Shown here: positions 16,135 through 33,866 of the stretch, in pieces
Position numbering within the stretch: the first letter of the stretch is position 1
Layout of the letters: the number at the start of each line of letters is the position of its first letter
From: Xiphias gladius
Lineage: Eukaryota > Chordata > Actinopteri > Istiophoriformes > Xiphiidae
Length of the DNA stretch: 64,000 nt
Direction: 5' to 3'
Assembly (NCBI RefSeq): GCF_016859285.1
Contig: NC_053406.1
Location: forward strand, 6,397,501 to 6,461,500
Program-made: the position numbers and the translations under genes
Notes under the pieces: model-generated
What the model was told of the DNA's origin: nothing
Seen by the model: the letters and a program-made list of their open reading frames with translations, nothing else
The model's database searches: none

Positions 16135-16140
16135 TTTATT
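16135..16140 (-). terminator. Candidate polyadenylation signal of psma6-like
   Basis: AATAAA on the minus strand about 360 nt after the psma6-like stop codon; a second copy lies at 16021-16026. Either would give a normal 3' UTR length. Confidence 0.45.
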
Positions 16141-16501
16141 GCAATTTTTACAACAGTATTGTTATAAACATACAGTATTAAATTAAGCTGTATGACAAAT
16201 ATTCTGTGCACATCCTAGCAAAAGCAAAGGGTGTCATACTCTGCAGATGGTTTAATGCACCAGAGAATTGAACATCACGCTTGTACATTGTATTGAATTT
16301 TGAAAAATACTGGAAATGTCTGGTAAATCACTATGAATCAAACTTAAATCAGTTTCTTCTTCAGTTGTGCATGGTTAACCTCTCTTGGCACACAGTGTAC
16401 CTGTGTACTTCAGGCTGTTGCTAACAGTGTTGTTAAATAATCAAGCACACTGAAAATGAAATAGTATGATGAACAAGGGTCTGATGCTTGCGAAGGCACT
16501 T

Positions 16502-21769
<5,268 letters not shown>

Positions 21770-24700
21770 ATGTCAGGCCGCAGGGTTGGCTTCTGTCTCA
21801 GCGATAAGAAACGCAGGAGGATGAACCTCGACGCTTTTGCGGAGTTCTGTGCGTAAGTTGATTTTCGAATTCGTATAGAGCCAAGGAATATCCCAGTAAA
21901 AGTGAACAGACCCCCTACAGGTTCTCATATTGGGGCCTCTTAATAGGTGTTCTAAGGGCGCCCTATCAAAATGAGGAATATATTGATTTAATTTTATTTG
22001 AACAAATTACAAATGATCTCGTTAGGGAACGTTTGACAATAACTCTAACCTTCACTATTACCTAGTGTACACAGTTGTGTAGTCCTTTCTCAACAGCAGA
22101 GAAGATCTGTCCATATGGGGCTTTATTGTTACATGAGCGGCCTTGTTTAATGTCAACCCTGTGTAACCATCACCGTTAAAATATAAAGATGTCAGTATTT
22201 TCCCTGCAGGGCCCATGGAGTGGAGGTGGTGGAGGTAGGTGTTTTTCTTCACGTGTACTGTGCGTGAAATCAATATGAGAGAGTGTCCGAGTGTGCCTTT
22301 CTTTTTCCTGCCTCTCTCTGTGTGTGCCTGAATATGTCTGATTGCCTGCTTTCGTGCTTGAAAATGTATTTTTTGTCCATGCCATAGTACCCACCCACAA
22401 GAAGAAATAGTCAAAGAGTGACAGAATTGGCAGTAGTTGGGAACACTGTGCACCCACAGGCACCGTCACGCGTGTCATGTACAGATGTCCGCAACTTTAG
22501 TAATCCATGTCACAGCCACCTGCAGCCACCTCCTACAGCCCACTTCTAGCAAAACCCTAAACAATGGCTGCCTGATTGTACCTGCTCAGACATTTCACTG
22601 CATGTGGATATCTGTACAGGAGCAATAACGCACCTTTGCCCGAATTTCACCTCGGGGTATCTCATAAGAGGCAGGCACAAATATCACCCAAGAATAGTGA
22701 AGTTATTCTGGACAAAGGCGATGATTGCAGAGAAGATGCACAGCCTCAGTCAGCTTCTGTGCTGCATTTAACATCATTGATTTATGAGTTCACAGAAATA
22801 TGCTGCTATGCAAAAGAGTACTGATGTGTAAAACTGCAGTTGTGTGCATTGTGGTTGTGTACATTTTCCTGACCATAACTCAGCAGAAGCAGAGAGGGTC
22901 ATAGGGACAGAACACAAAAAAACCCCCAAAACATAAATATGTTAACGTAAATAGGTTATTCTCTTATGGCTTTTTTGCCCAAAGTAGCATCATTTAGGGC
23001 AGTGGCTTTTAAAACCTTTACACAACTTTAACGTCACGTTCCATAAAATTTAAACATGTATCATTTACATACGCTCCCAAAACGATAAGGAATATACGGA
23101 GGTATAAGAAGTATTGAGTTCCACAGTTACTACACTTAGTGTGTAAAGGAGTGTTTTTCTTCCGTGGCAGATCGACCTCACTCAGCCGCTGGTACCCCAG
23201 GGACCCTTCGATGTCATCGTTCAAAAGCTGTCTGACGTCATCGTGGAGGCTGAGCACGACAGCCAATCACAGCAGCTGCTTTCCAACTTCCAGGTAAGGC
23301 TGCAGAAGTACGTCTTTTGCAGCTGGATTACCATTCGGGCAAAATGGGAAAAAATGGATGTAATGTGAGTAGAGAATTAAATATATATGTACGTCCAGGT
23401 AATGAGGCCTTTTATTTAGAGGAATGTTGACTGTTTATGCAGTATGGTTGAGTTGTGTATATTTGTTGATGATCAGCAATTCAGTGCTTCAAACAGTCAT
23501 GCTGAAAGTGATAAGTGAAAGTCTTTCTCTTACACCACAGAGCTATGTGTCAACTCATCCCAGTACAGTTCTTCTCGACCCCCTGCCTGCAATGACCCAG
23601 CTACTAGACCGCTTTGCCTCCTATAGGGTCATGAGCAAGTTGCACAATTCACTCCGAGGTGAACTGTAGCTTCATACTCTAATTACTGTAGTGTACCGTT
23701 GCTTATAGATGCTAACACCTGCCTTCCCTATTCTGTCTTACAGACTGGCGTATCTGCAGTCCTCCTTACCTAGAGATCCACGGTACCAGTGACCTGTCAT
23801 CCATCCAGCAGGCTGTGATGGCCCAGGGCCTGAGCTTTCCTCTCAGTCGGTTCACTCTCTCTCTGTAGCCTTTCACTTTCTTACTGCCTTCTTTATTTAG
23901 CTCTTATACATGTGTTTGTAGTAGGTAACAATATGCATTTAATTTGTGTTACATAGATTCACCTGCTTCATAGATAACCACTTAGCTCCGAATGTAAGCT
24001 CTTAGCTTTCTCATGAAGTATGCCAGAACATACAAACACTCCCTCTTTTTCTCTGTTGACCCCAGTTTGCAAAACTAGAGTGGCACATGGCTCACTTTCC
24101 CATGAGGTAAGGGGTTTGATTTTTCCATTTTTAATTCATGACTATGAAGTAAGGCTTGTTTGTTTTCATCCACTGTCGTTTATTTGCTCTCTGTTCACTC
24201 AGTGTCTGTGCAATCTCTGCAGATGTCTCTGATCTTCAGTGCAGGCAGTCTGGCTGACATCCATCCTCCCTGTGTGCTTCAGAGCTTTGTAAACCACGGA
24301 GCGGTTTTGCACAAGGTCTTCGTGGTAGGAGACAAACACTTCTGCGTAGAGAGGCCGTCACTCAAGAACTTTCCCTCCGGTCCCTGTGGTCAGTCTGCAC
24401 CCCACTAACAGACGTATAAGATCTTATTTTTCTTTTCCTTTCTTTTCCTTCCCTTTAATGCCTTGTCCTTTCCTTTTTCCTTTGCTTTCTTCCCTTTTCT
24501 GTCTTATCCCTTCTTTTCCTTTCTTGTGCTGTCTTGTCGTGTCCTTCTGTGTCTTGCCCTATCCTATCTCATGCCACTGTGTTTTTCTTTATTACACAAT
24601 TTTGCTCCTTGCATCCACTGTAGTCTGCTTCCTCTCTGGCTCCAGACAGGAAAACCATCTTCTTCAACAGCCATCAGGTGTCCAAGCCAGAGTCAAGCTC

Positions 24701-25459
24701 TGATCTCACAGCTGTGAGTATTACAAATGGCATTACAAGTGTAACCAATCTAGCCACACCATACTCATTACATGTCAGGTGTTACTGTATGTGTCCAAAT
24801 ATAATTTTCAGTTTAAGAAAATTGTCTTTTTCTCACACTTGAACGTTCACATTCCCTAAGCCATTTCAGATAAAGTCTAGAGTGAAGCAATACTAGCACC
24901 AGATGGGCAGTGTCATCGTATTAAAAAAACATATCCAGGGGCTTTTAAATAGATTCAAATGATAATCAATATTATATTACAGTAGGATTTTAGCCTACTA
25001 ATTAGCCCCTGTCTAGTACGCTGAAATCCACCCTAAAAATGTTTTGTTTTTTTTTTTTTTTTTAATTCGTCCTGCCCCCCAAGCTGGATGAGCAGATGCC
25101 GTGCCTGCCTCCTCCCAGCTCCCAGGCTGTGGCCGCCCTGGTCAGAGAGCTCCGAGTTCAGCTAGGCATGGCCCTGTTCGGCGTGGACGTCATCATCAAC
25201 ATACACACACACACCCTCACGGTCATCGACATCAACATCTTCCCAGGTACTGCAGCTACACTCATACAGACACACACGGACACACTGATATGCTGATACC
25301 CTCTTCTCTGCATCAGGGTACGAGGGGGTGCCCCAGTTTTTCTCCTCTCTGCTCAGCCACATCGAGTCAGTATTGGACAAACAGACCTCTGCTTGCCCCC
25401 GGGTTAATAGCTCTCCTGCTACAACGCAGACTACAAGTGGTCCATCTGCCTGCCTTTAA
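21770..25459 (+). CDS. itpk1: Inositol-tetrakisphosphate 1-kinase
   Basis: ATP-grasp kinase that phosphorylates inositol tri- and tetrakisphosphates in the cytosol on the route to higher inositol phosphates. Ten exons: 21770-21852, 22210-22234, 23171-23293, 23541-23658, 23744-23845, 24066-24106, 24223-24388, 24646-24713, 25084-25246 and 25317-25459; they join in phase to 343 aa. The start MSGRRVGFCLSDKKRRRMN matches the family N-terminus. The ICSPP motif, KTRVAHG (residues 150-157), VFVVGD, RPSLKNF, SKPESSS and IDINIFPGYEGV are family signatures. The metal ligands D277, D291 and N293 correspond to human D281, D295 and N297, so the enzyme should be active. The C-terminal tail is short and ends in a Ser/Thr-rich stretch (human ITPK1 is 414 aa). 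Exon 5 has an unusual donor, GTCGGT. Teleosts keep two itpk1 copies and I cannot say which this is. Confidence 0.93.
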
Positions 25460-27526
25460 GTCCCCTCAGGAGCAGATCACAGATTGTGCAGCGCTTCATC
25501 AGCTTCCCAGGACAAAGAAAAAGCCACTGGGACAAGCTTTTGAACTGTTTTGTTGGGACCAAACTCAGCTGCTTTAAAGACTGTGCTTCAATTCTAAGAA
25601 GTTTTTTATGTGTAATTTGCAACAAGGCTTGATTTTAACCTGTATCCCCTGCAAACCACACTAATAATTTTGTGCCTTTAAGTGACTCTATTTACTAGTC
25701 GATGAACCAGACTGAGGACAATATCGATTTAATCCACTTTCCGTTTATTGATTGACAGGTAGCATAGAAGAAGATACAGCAGGCACAAAATACAGCACTC
25801 TGATTGTTCAGTAATATTACGAACGGTTTTTTTCTTATATTTTTTATTTCCTGTTGTTTGAAATATCCTCTATGCCCAACACCTCACCCTCCAACCCCCA
25901 CAGACATCTCTTACATCTTCCTTGCTTGTTTGTAAGATACAATTTGTGGAAAAATTTTGCACTTCTATAGAAAAAGAAAACTACAGTACATTCATTTTTC
26001 ATTTATTCTCACGTGAACAAACATCTCCTCTTTGGAATAGACAGTAACGAGCTCATCAGTGTTGACAGATAATGTGTGTTACTACTATGTGTTTACACAA
26101 GTTGACCAGCTACTTTGCCACTGTTCAAATACATAGTTGTATTGTAAATCTTGGCTGTGTAAAAAAAAAGAGGGATTATATTTCTAGATGAGTACTATAT
26201 GATGCACTTTGATTACATATTAAAATTCATGAAATCATGAATTATTTGAGTAATTATTGCATTCATGTGTGCTGTAGTCTATATTATGTTATTGCAGTAA
26301 GTGGGCCTCTAGTGGTAACCCTGTTAATTCTGCACCATGTGCATTTCTACCCAGTGTCCTCTTGGGGGCGCTGTTACTTCATATTTCCTATGACCTTGGC
26401 TTACAGACCATGATATCTGATATTTACACAAAAGACATGACATCCATGGAAATTGTTAAGTAACACTACTGAGCGTTTACCGATGTGTGCTTACAATGTT
26501 ATTGTCAGTGTTGCTGTTACTCAAAGACAAAAAAAATGGCTTTAGTGTCTTCCTCTTCCCTCTATTCCTCCTTGGCTTGTTAAGAAAAGAGTGCAAAGCT
26601 GGCTGAGAACCTGAAGTGACACTTTTAGACCTTGTAAGCTCTAAGTACATCACGTCCTGTCGCAACACACTAACCACGCGCAAGAGACACTCAACATCTC
26701 GCTTAGGTGTTGGCGTGCAGAATTACAATAAGTGTCCTCCGTGTTTTGTTCGTGTCACATCGGTTCGTCACAAACAGTCTGGTTTTAACAGTGCATGAGC
26801 CAAATAAAACACAATCCTTCTTTCTACTTTATCATCAAAGAAATAAAGAGGAAATAATGACCTACTCCTGTTTAGAAATATCAGTATTATATATCGTTAA
26901 CAGTCAGAAGAGCAGGAACAGTTTACACAGTTATCAATTATCACACAAAATATATATTGAAATACACACATGACTTATAGTAGGGAATCTGTTTTTCCCA
27001 CTAAGAACACACCATTGAATATGATACCTTCAAGACAAAAGAAGCACTCACTGCCAGTATTCGTGAATCAGATTTCAGAGATGATGGCTTTTGTATTGTT
27101 GGCAATCTGCAGTCAAAATTAACATTTGAATGAAAGTGCTGAATGCTTTGCATCTATGGCGGTTTACAACTGAAGTGAAATCACCTGTCTACCTTACAAA
27201 CAGCATTTACAGGTACAGAGACATGGACTTGAGTGATGCACACAACAAGCTTTCAGATTCTCCAGAAAATGCAGCTCTTTTTCATCAATGCTCAGAAACA
27301 TTCAAATGAGCATTGAGGACACAGTGACAGTTTCTTCCAGACAATCTAAAAGCACATATGAAATAACAGTATGTACAGTTTCTACTACTGTCCATTTACG
27401 GATTCACATCTGAAGATATTTCTCTGAGGGATTTGAAGGCTGTCAAACGGAAAATGTGTGACTGTGAATGCAACAAAGGGTTTTGTCAGTCTGGTGTGTG
27501 TGTGTGTGTATGTGTGACCGTGTGAC
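25460..27526. other. Convergent 3' region of itpk1 and chga
   Basis: There is no further gene. A plus-strand AATAAA at 26803-26808 would give itpk1 a 3' UTR of about 1.35 kb. The remainder should hold the chga 3' UTR in the opposite direction, including a short TG run at 27491-27516. Confidence 0.55.
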
Positions 27527-29141
27527 TTATCCCCTGCGAAGCTCCCTCAGCTCTTCAGCGACTTTGCGCAACTCTGCTTCAATCTCCAACAGCTCCTGTA
27601 GACGGAAAAAAAATGAGGATACATGACACAGGAATTCAGAACACACGGTAACACTTTAGATTACAGCTCATTAATTACATTGTAAATATGTGATATGGGG
27701 AACAAATGGTACCTACTCGGTACCTACAAGTAGTTAAGAGGGACATAGAAATAAATTACACTGTAAGTACTTTTTCACTACCTGGTATACATTAAATATT
27801 TTCCAAAATCAGAAGAACTACAATAGCTACAGTGTAAATCTTTTGATCGTTCCTCAATAATAGCAATGGTAAATGTCAGGGAGAGCCTCCAAGACCTGTA
27901 ACTTTAACAGAGTTTGCTAGTGAGCCCAGGCCAATGAAACTCTGTCGTAGCTTATGCAGCCCAATGCAGCGAGGAGTGCACAGCCCTGTACACTGGGGAA
28001 ACTAAACAACCGCTGCATAAGCACATGGCACAACACAGGAGAGCCAGTTCCTCAGGTCAGGTCTCAGCAGCCCAGCTGCACCTTAAGGACAAAGGACTCT
28101 CTTTTCTGGACAGTGATGTACGCATTTTGGCCAGAGAAGACCGAAGGTTTGAAAGAGGAGTGAAAGAGGCCATCTTTGTCAATCTGGAACAACCGTCACT
28201 AAACAGAGGAGGTGGCCTGAGTCACCCCCTGTCAGCCACAACGCAGTTCTAAATTCACTCCCCAGACAGCTGAACACCCATCCACACCAGGACTCATGTG
28301 ACCTCAACGACTCACATGATGGCAGGGTGGGTCACCGACTCACTTGTCACCCTATAGACCCTCCAGATGTTAGCAACCGTCCGCACCCTGACCCATGTGA
28401 TCCTAACGACTCACAAGTGTTGCTGATCTCACCAGAGGATAAATACCTGGAAGTCCTCACTAGTCAGGTGGAACTGAAGAAGCCTTTCGGATGAGAGGCG
28501 AAACGTCTTCAGGAACTTCGAGCAAATCCCATTGCCTTCGCATAGCACTTACAGGGTTCTGTAACTAATTCAGGCAAGATTTCAGGTCTCGTCCAATTAG
28601 ATCTAAGTGCTGCTTTTAGTACAGTTGACCATCCAATACTATTGGACAGACTGGAAAACTGGCTTTGCCTCTCAGGCACAGTGCTAAAGTGGTCATATCT
28701 TATCTCAAATCATATCTTCAGGACAGGAACTACTCTGTCTCAATTGGTAATTATGCATCTGAGTGGAGCAACGTGATGTGTGGGGTTCCCTAAGGCTCAG
28801 TCCTTGGTCCTCTTCTATAACATTACCTACACTGTAAACTTGCCTCCCCTTGTCTAGAAAAAGGGGCGAACAACAGATTGCTTTATTTCACTTCTTGCAC
28901 ACCATGTAACTACACAGTAATTACAGGAAAAGAGGTGAACAAGGTCCTGCTTTATTCTACAGCTCATGAGCCAGGGGGGGAAAATGACACTACTATATTT
29001 TATGAGCTTACACAGTTTTATATATATATGTGTGTGTCTGTGTGTGTAATATATATATATATATTACACACACACAGGTATTTATCCTCTGGTGAGTCGT
29101 TATATACATACACACATATACACATATATATACACATGTAT

Positions 29142-29226
<85 letters not shown>

Positions 29227-32200
29227 AACACATACATTTATATATACATACACTAATCAGCTGAAACAGTACCACCAGTAACAGGTGTGAATGTTGTGGC
29301 TGAGTGGTGTTGGTGCCCAGTTAGTATTTAATTAGGTCCCTGTATATACTAAATAATTACCCTATAATTTTTTTTTAAACACACAAACATGAACATTTAC
29401 ATATTTTTTTGCACTTACCTCCCCTTCATCTTCTTCTGCATCACCCTCATCATCATCTTCCTCCTCTTGCCCCTCCTCATCCTCTCGGATGTACTCATCC
29501 TCATCTTCCTCATCCTCCCCATTTTCCTCCTCTTCTTCCTCATCCTTGTACCTTTCCCGCTCAAACTGCCGTGTGGCTTCATCACTTGCTTTCTCCATCA
29601 CTCTCTTCTGCTGCGGCTCCTTCACCTCTGCTGCCGCCTCCTCCTTCTTCTTAACTTCATTGTCTGATTTCTCATCAGGCTCCTTTTCTCCTTCTCCCTC
29701 CTTCTTTTCGCTCTCTTCCTCCACTGGCATTTCATCTACCATGTCCTCTTTTGTCCTGCCCTGCGTCTCCTGGTCGTCCTCCTCCTGGACCCGCTTCATC
29801 TTCCTCACAAGTTCATCCAGCTCCTCCTGCTTTTCCTTCCTCTCCCTCTCCTGCTGTGGCTTGTTCTTGCTGTCCTGCTCTTTGAGAAGCTCCTTTAGCT
29901 CTTTCTCCACCTTCTCCTTCTCCACCATTAGCTCCACCTCGTTCTTCCTCCTCTCCTCGGTCCTCTGCTTCTCCAAGTCCTCCACTGTTTCTGCATTCCC
30001 TTTGTCCTCCTTTTCCTTCTTATCCTCTATCTCCTCCTTCTGCTCTGTTTCAGAGCCTTTCTGGATCTCCCTCTCCTTTACTGCCTCATATCGCTTCTTT
30101 TTCAGCTCTTTCAGCAGTTCTCTGAGCTCTTCATCGTTCTTCTCCTCCTTCCCTTTCTTGGTGATCTCTTCGGCCAGCAGTTCCTCAAGCTCCTTGGCTC
30201 TTTCCTCTTCATCGTCCTTCCCTTTGTCTTCAATTCTTGGGTTCTCCATCATCTTCTCTTTTGTGTCATCTCCCTCTGTCATGTGTTCCTTCTTTTCCTC
30301 CGTCTTTTTCAAAAGTTTGGCCACATCTCTTTCCTCCTTCGCTTCCTCAGTCCTTTGCTGGAAGTCGCTCTCATCGTCAGCCAAGTTGTACTCATAACGC
30401 TCCTTCTGCCTCTCATCCTCATGCTCCCTTTCTCTCTCTGCAACATTCAGATTTCAGTAGTCAGTGAATACTCACTCTGTCGTTGAAATACATGTGTGTG
30501 ATTAGGGGTTAAGACATTACCTCTCTCACAAAAAGACTTCAAAAACTTGTTTTTGAAATCAATTTAATTCCAAGAAAACAAAAGGAAACACCAAGTCAGA
30601 GTGTTTCAGAGTGATGTGTGAAAAAATGCAGGGACATGTGTGTATGTGTGAATTTGTGCATACCATCATCAGCCAGCTTCTGCAGCTCCCTAAGCAGACC
30701 TTGATGTCTTTGCACTCCATCAAGTTCCTCTGCAAAGAATGACAAGACACATTAACACTTTGATAATTGGACACATAAACACAGAAGATAATACCAGCAA
30801 ATGTAATGGTGACAAGTCCTTATGTAACAGAAGAAATGTCAAAACACAGATCCCAGATTAGACTGACTGTAAATTTCATTGAATAAGGCATATATCTTCT
30901 AATCTACTATAAACCATCTTAGGTTATAGATGAATTACAGTAGTTCCACATGCTATTAAATTGAGCAATTAATTGTTTGCCCTGTAGAAAAGAAAATACT
31001 GAAAGAGGCCTGTCACTATTTCCCAGAGCTCTGGTTGACATCTTCAAATGTGTTGTCATGCCTTACCAACAGTCCAAAACCCTTTTTTTATTGTTATTTA
31101 CAATGATATACAAGAGAAAATTAGCAAATCTTCATGTTTGATAATGAAAAGGTTTTCCAGATGTTTTGCATTTTTTGCTTCAAAATTATTTAATCTATTA
31201 ATCAAATATCAAGATTGTTTACAAATAATTTTCTGTAGATTGAAGAATCAACTGACCATTTCATACTATGTGTTATTTAGTTCAGATGGACAGATAATAA
31301 GAGACATCACCTGCTAGCCGTGGGCCACACTCATGTTGTGACCCATCTTCATTCAGTGTCTCCTGGATAATACATTCAACCTGGAGGCACATGACAAAAA
31401 ACACACATAATTAGTGGCCGAGTAATTAAAAAAAAAAAAATTATGCTGAATGATAGGGGAAATAAAAGGGACTTGTTTCTGACCTTTGCATCATTAAGGG
31501 GTGAGTTTACTGGCCGGCTTCCCACTGATGCACAAAACATGGAGGGAGATACAGAGAGAGAACAGAGTAGAGAGGAAATGAGCGTAAGGTTAATGTAAAT
31601 CATAATCAATATATTTAGCATTTTGGCAGCAGCAAAAACTGCACCAAACTACCCCAAAGAGCACCACAGATGAGCTAGTTACTTAGCAGTGGTTTGTCCT
31701 GCTTGGGCGTGGGTGGAGCCGTCCCCTCATTAACTTTAAGCACAGTTATCTCGGTAAAGTGACAGAGCAAAGAAGCTTAACCCTCTTCGCTCTTCCTCTC
31801 TCCAGGATGCAGATATTCCCAAAGGGTTTATCTCACAAGTAGTTTCCCACCAGGGCTAAATCAGTCACCTATCCCTACCAGTAGACCATTAAAGGCACTC
31901 TAAGCAGCACCATCTTAGTGTGCCTTTACGTTGAATCTAACAAGGAACTAAATGTCAGTATAAATCACAATCCATGTTCGGCCTGAAGCCCTGCCCTTTT
32001 CTTCTACTGTTGTGTATCGGGTGCCAGGACTGGCCGTGGCACGAGATACGACGCTGTTCGATTACTGCACCTTCATTTACTCATGGATCTAAATGTCAGC
32101 CCATGTCACTTTCAATTTAGAAAGGTTTTTCTGCCTTGTTAAAATGCCAAAAAAATGATAAAGTAAATCAAACTTAAATTAAGGCAAACAACTGCAAAAT

Positions 32201-32742
32201 TGCAAAATACTAAGCATGTCTTTTATAAAACCCACATAAAGCTTAATGGAATGAACAGTTTTAATTCAGCTATTAAAACCATCTACCATTCTTTTGAAGC
32301 CATTCATTTGATCTATTTATGTCTATTAAGTAAACACACTGGTGTTGCTTGCTAGGTATTTTTCCTAAAACTGTGTTTATTTAAATTAAATCATTTTAAT
32401 CAAACACGGCCTGAAATGTTTCACCCGATATTAGGACTAAATCCAGGCTGCATGAAAAAAAATATGATCGACTCCTCAACATTAGATATTGCAGATATGG
32501 AGTCAAACACGACAACTGTATATAATTCAGGTGCATTTGGCCCTTTCACAACCATGACACACATATAAGGTGTAAACCTAATCCAAACTCTGGTCTCTGT
32601 GTCAGCACATGGACAGATCAGTGCAGATCAGAATCACTAGGACTGATGGATACCTTTGACCAGTGGTGAACCCCCATACAGACACGTGAGCTGCCTACAG
32701 TTTGGCCCTGTAACACTCTGCAAGAACATGTGATGAAGAGAG

Positions 32743-32784
<42 letters not shown>

Positions 32785-33866
32785 GGGGGGTTCTCTCTAA
32801 GCTGGGACGCTGGCCCCATAAGTAAAGCTGTGATCTGGCTCTGGTTTTATTGGCTTGTCCTGCTGCTCATGGTCAACCAAACTCCATGTTAGAAATTAAG
32901 AAACCAAAAGTGTCTGTGCAAGTCAAGGGGCTGCAGTTTACTAGATACCATATATACTGTACAGGGTGATGAGTTTATAATTGTATTACCCCTCTTCTTG
33001 GTATACGTGACGTGGAGCTGCAGTACCACCAAGGTTGGTACAACATGTTACCTACAGATGCTGGCTCTGAGGTCATATGTATCTTTTGGAAACAGAGTCT
33101 AGTTCTAGCTTTAGCCGTACTGTGTCAGGGCGGGGTTTGACAATTATTGCCCTCACACACTGCGACGGATAAATGTAACGGTAACCGACAGGGTACAGCC
33201 TGCTCTATGTAGGTTAACCCGCTGTCTGGGCTGCAGAACACCGCGCGCAACACAGCTGCGGCCCAACATAAAACCCCCATTTTCACACGCACGTCTCCCG
33301 GGGGGCGCAGGCGTCTCTCTCTCGCGACGTACGCTGTTCCGAGAGGACCGGCGGAGGCGGCGGGCAGTCCAATAACACCCCCCCACCCCCACACACACAC
33401 ACACACACACAAGCGGCAGCAGCAGCATCGCCGGTCCAGCGGACGAGCAAAACGGTGGGCGCACAGCACATTACGTAAGAGCGCTTCTGTTTAGCCTATT
33501 AGTCTAAACCCCCGGAGGCTTTTCGCCACGGGTTTAGCACACACCTGAAGCCTTCTCCCTCCTACACCAGCGGCGAAATGCGTTGTGTCTCGTCTGTCGT
33601 TAGCACGAGGCTGGTTTCGTGCCGGTCAGAGGAACGACAGGCGGCTGCAGCCGAGGCAGCGGTGTGTGAAGGATGAGGCTCGGCTCCAGCGTAACCCGCT
33701 GAGAGCCTCGCTCGCATTTGGTACCGTCAATTCATACTAAGCGCCCAAAACACACGAACACACGCACACACACACACATATATATATCGTGTCTGTTTAA
33801 TTGACGCGATGGATGCTTACCTCCGACGGCAGCCCAGAGTAAAACTGCGGTTATCAAAACTCCCAT
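27527..33866 (-). CDS. chga: Chromogranin A
   Basis: Acidic granin of neuroendocrine dense-core granules that aids granule formation and is cut into peptides. Six coding exons on the minus strand: 33821-33866, 31484-31524, 31311-31380, 30664-30729, 29419-30437 and 27527-27595, all GT-AG, giving 436 aa (human 457). Residues 1 to about 16 (MGVLITAVLLWAAVG) form a signal peptide; RPVNSPLND matches the mature start of CHGA (LPVNSPMN); two cysteines (ECI...HEC) match the N-terminal disulfide loop; LLRELQKLA matches the vasostatin region. Exon 5 (1019 bp) is almost pure Glu/Lys/Asp/Arg sequence with many dibasic sites. The C-terminus (EIEAELRKVAEELRELRRG) is the CHGA signature ending. The cysteine loop has 14 residues between the cysteines instead of 20, and I cannot recognise catestatin. 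itpk1 is its neighbour in human too. Confidence 0.9.
27944..28560 (+). mobile_element. Penelope-like retroelement fragment (GIY-YIG endonuclease end)
   Basis: From 27944 the plus strand encodes about 103 residues containing ALYTGETKQPL, MAQHRRA, RFERGVKEAIF and PSLNRGGGL, the conserved 3' endonuclease domain found in many fish Penelope-like elements. The non-coding tail with GATGAGAGGCGAAACG follows to about 28560. It lies in the last intron of chga, antisense to it. Only the 3' part is present; the reverse transcriptase is missing, so it is a dead 5'-truncated copy. Confidence 0.7.
28571..28870 (+). mobile_element. LINE reverse-transcriptase fragment
   Basis: The plus strand encodes GLVQLDLSAAFSTVDHPILL and then LENWLCLSGTVLKW, which is the core palm region of non-LTR reverse transcriptases of the L2/CR1 group. 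Frames break and the piece is short, so it is a fossil fragment abutting the Penelope-like piece inside the chga intron. Confidence 0.65.
29038..29077. repeat. Near-perfect palindrome of TG/AT/CA
   Basis: About 40 bp arranged as TG run, AT run, CA run that pairs with itself almost completely, so it could form a hairpin or cruciform. It lies in the last chga intron just before a long CA tract. Confidence 0.7.
29144..29216. repeat. (CA)n microsatellite in the last chga intron
   Basis: About 36 CA units flanked by TATA/CATA repeats, about 200 bp downstream (in chga sense) of the exon 5 donor. It reads (TG)n in the chga transcript. Confidence 0.95.
32747..32790. repeat. (TG)n followed by a G run in chga intron 1
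   Basis: About 18 TG units then eight G. Reads as C-run plus (CA)n in chga sense. A shorter CA run preceded by C-rich sequence lies at 33376-33411 in the same intron. Confidence 0.9.

Noticed and set aside
25101-25577. A 158-codon frame overlapping itpk1 exons 9-10
   Set aside because: It is out of phase and reads across an intron with TG/CA words; the phase that joins with exon 8 gives the conserved IDIN and FPGYEGV.
29489-30397. Long plus-strand open frame of about 300 codons, rich in Ser/Phe/Leu
   Set aside because: It is the antisense shadow of chga exon 5. GAG, GAA and AAG codons read backwards give CTC, TTC and CTT and rarely stops, so an open antisense frame is expected there.
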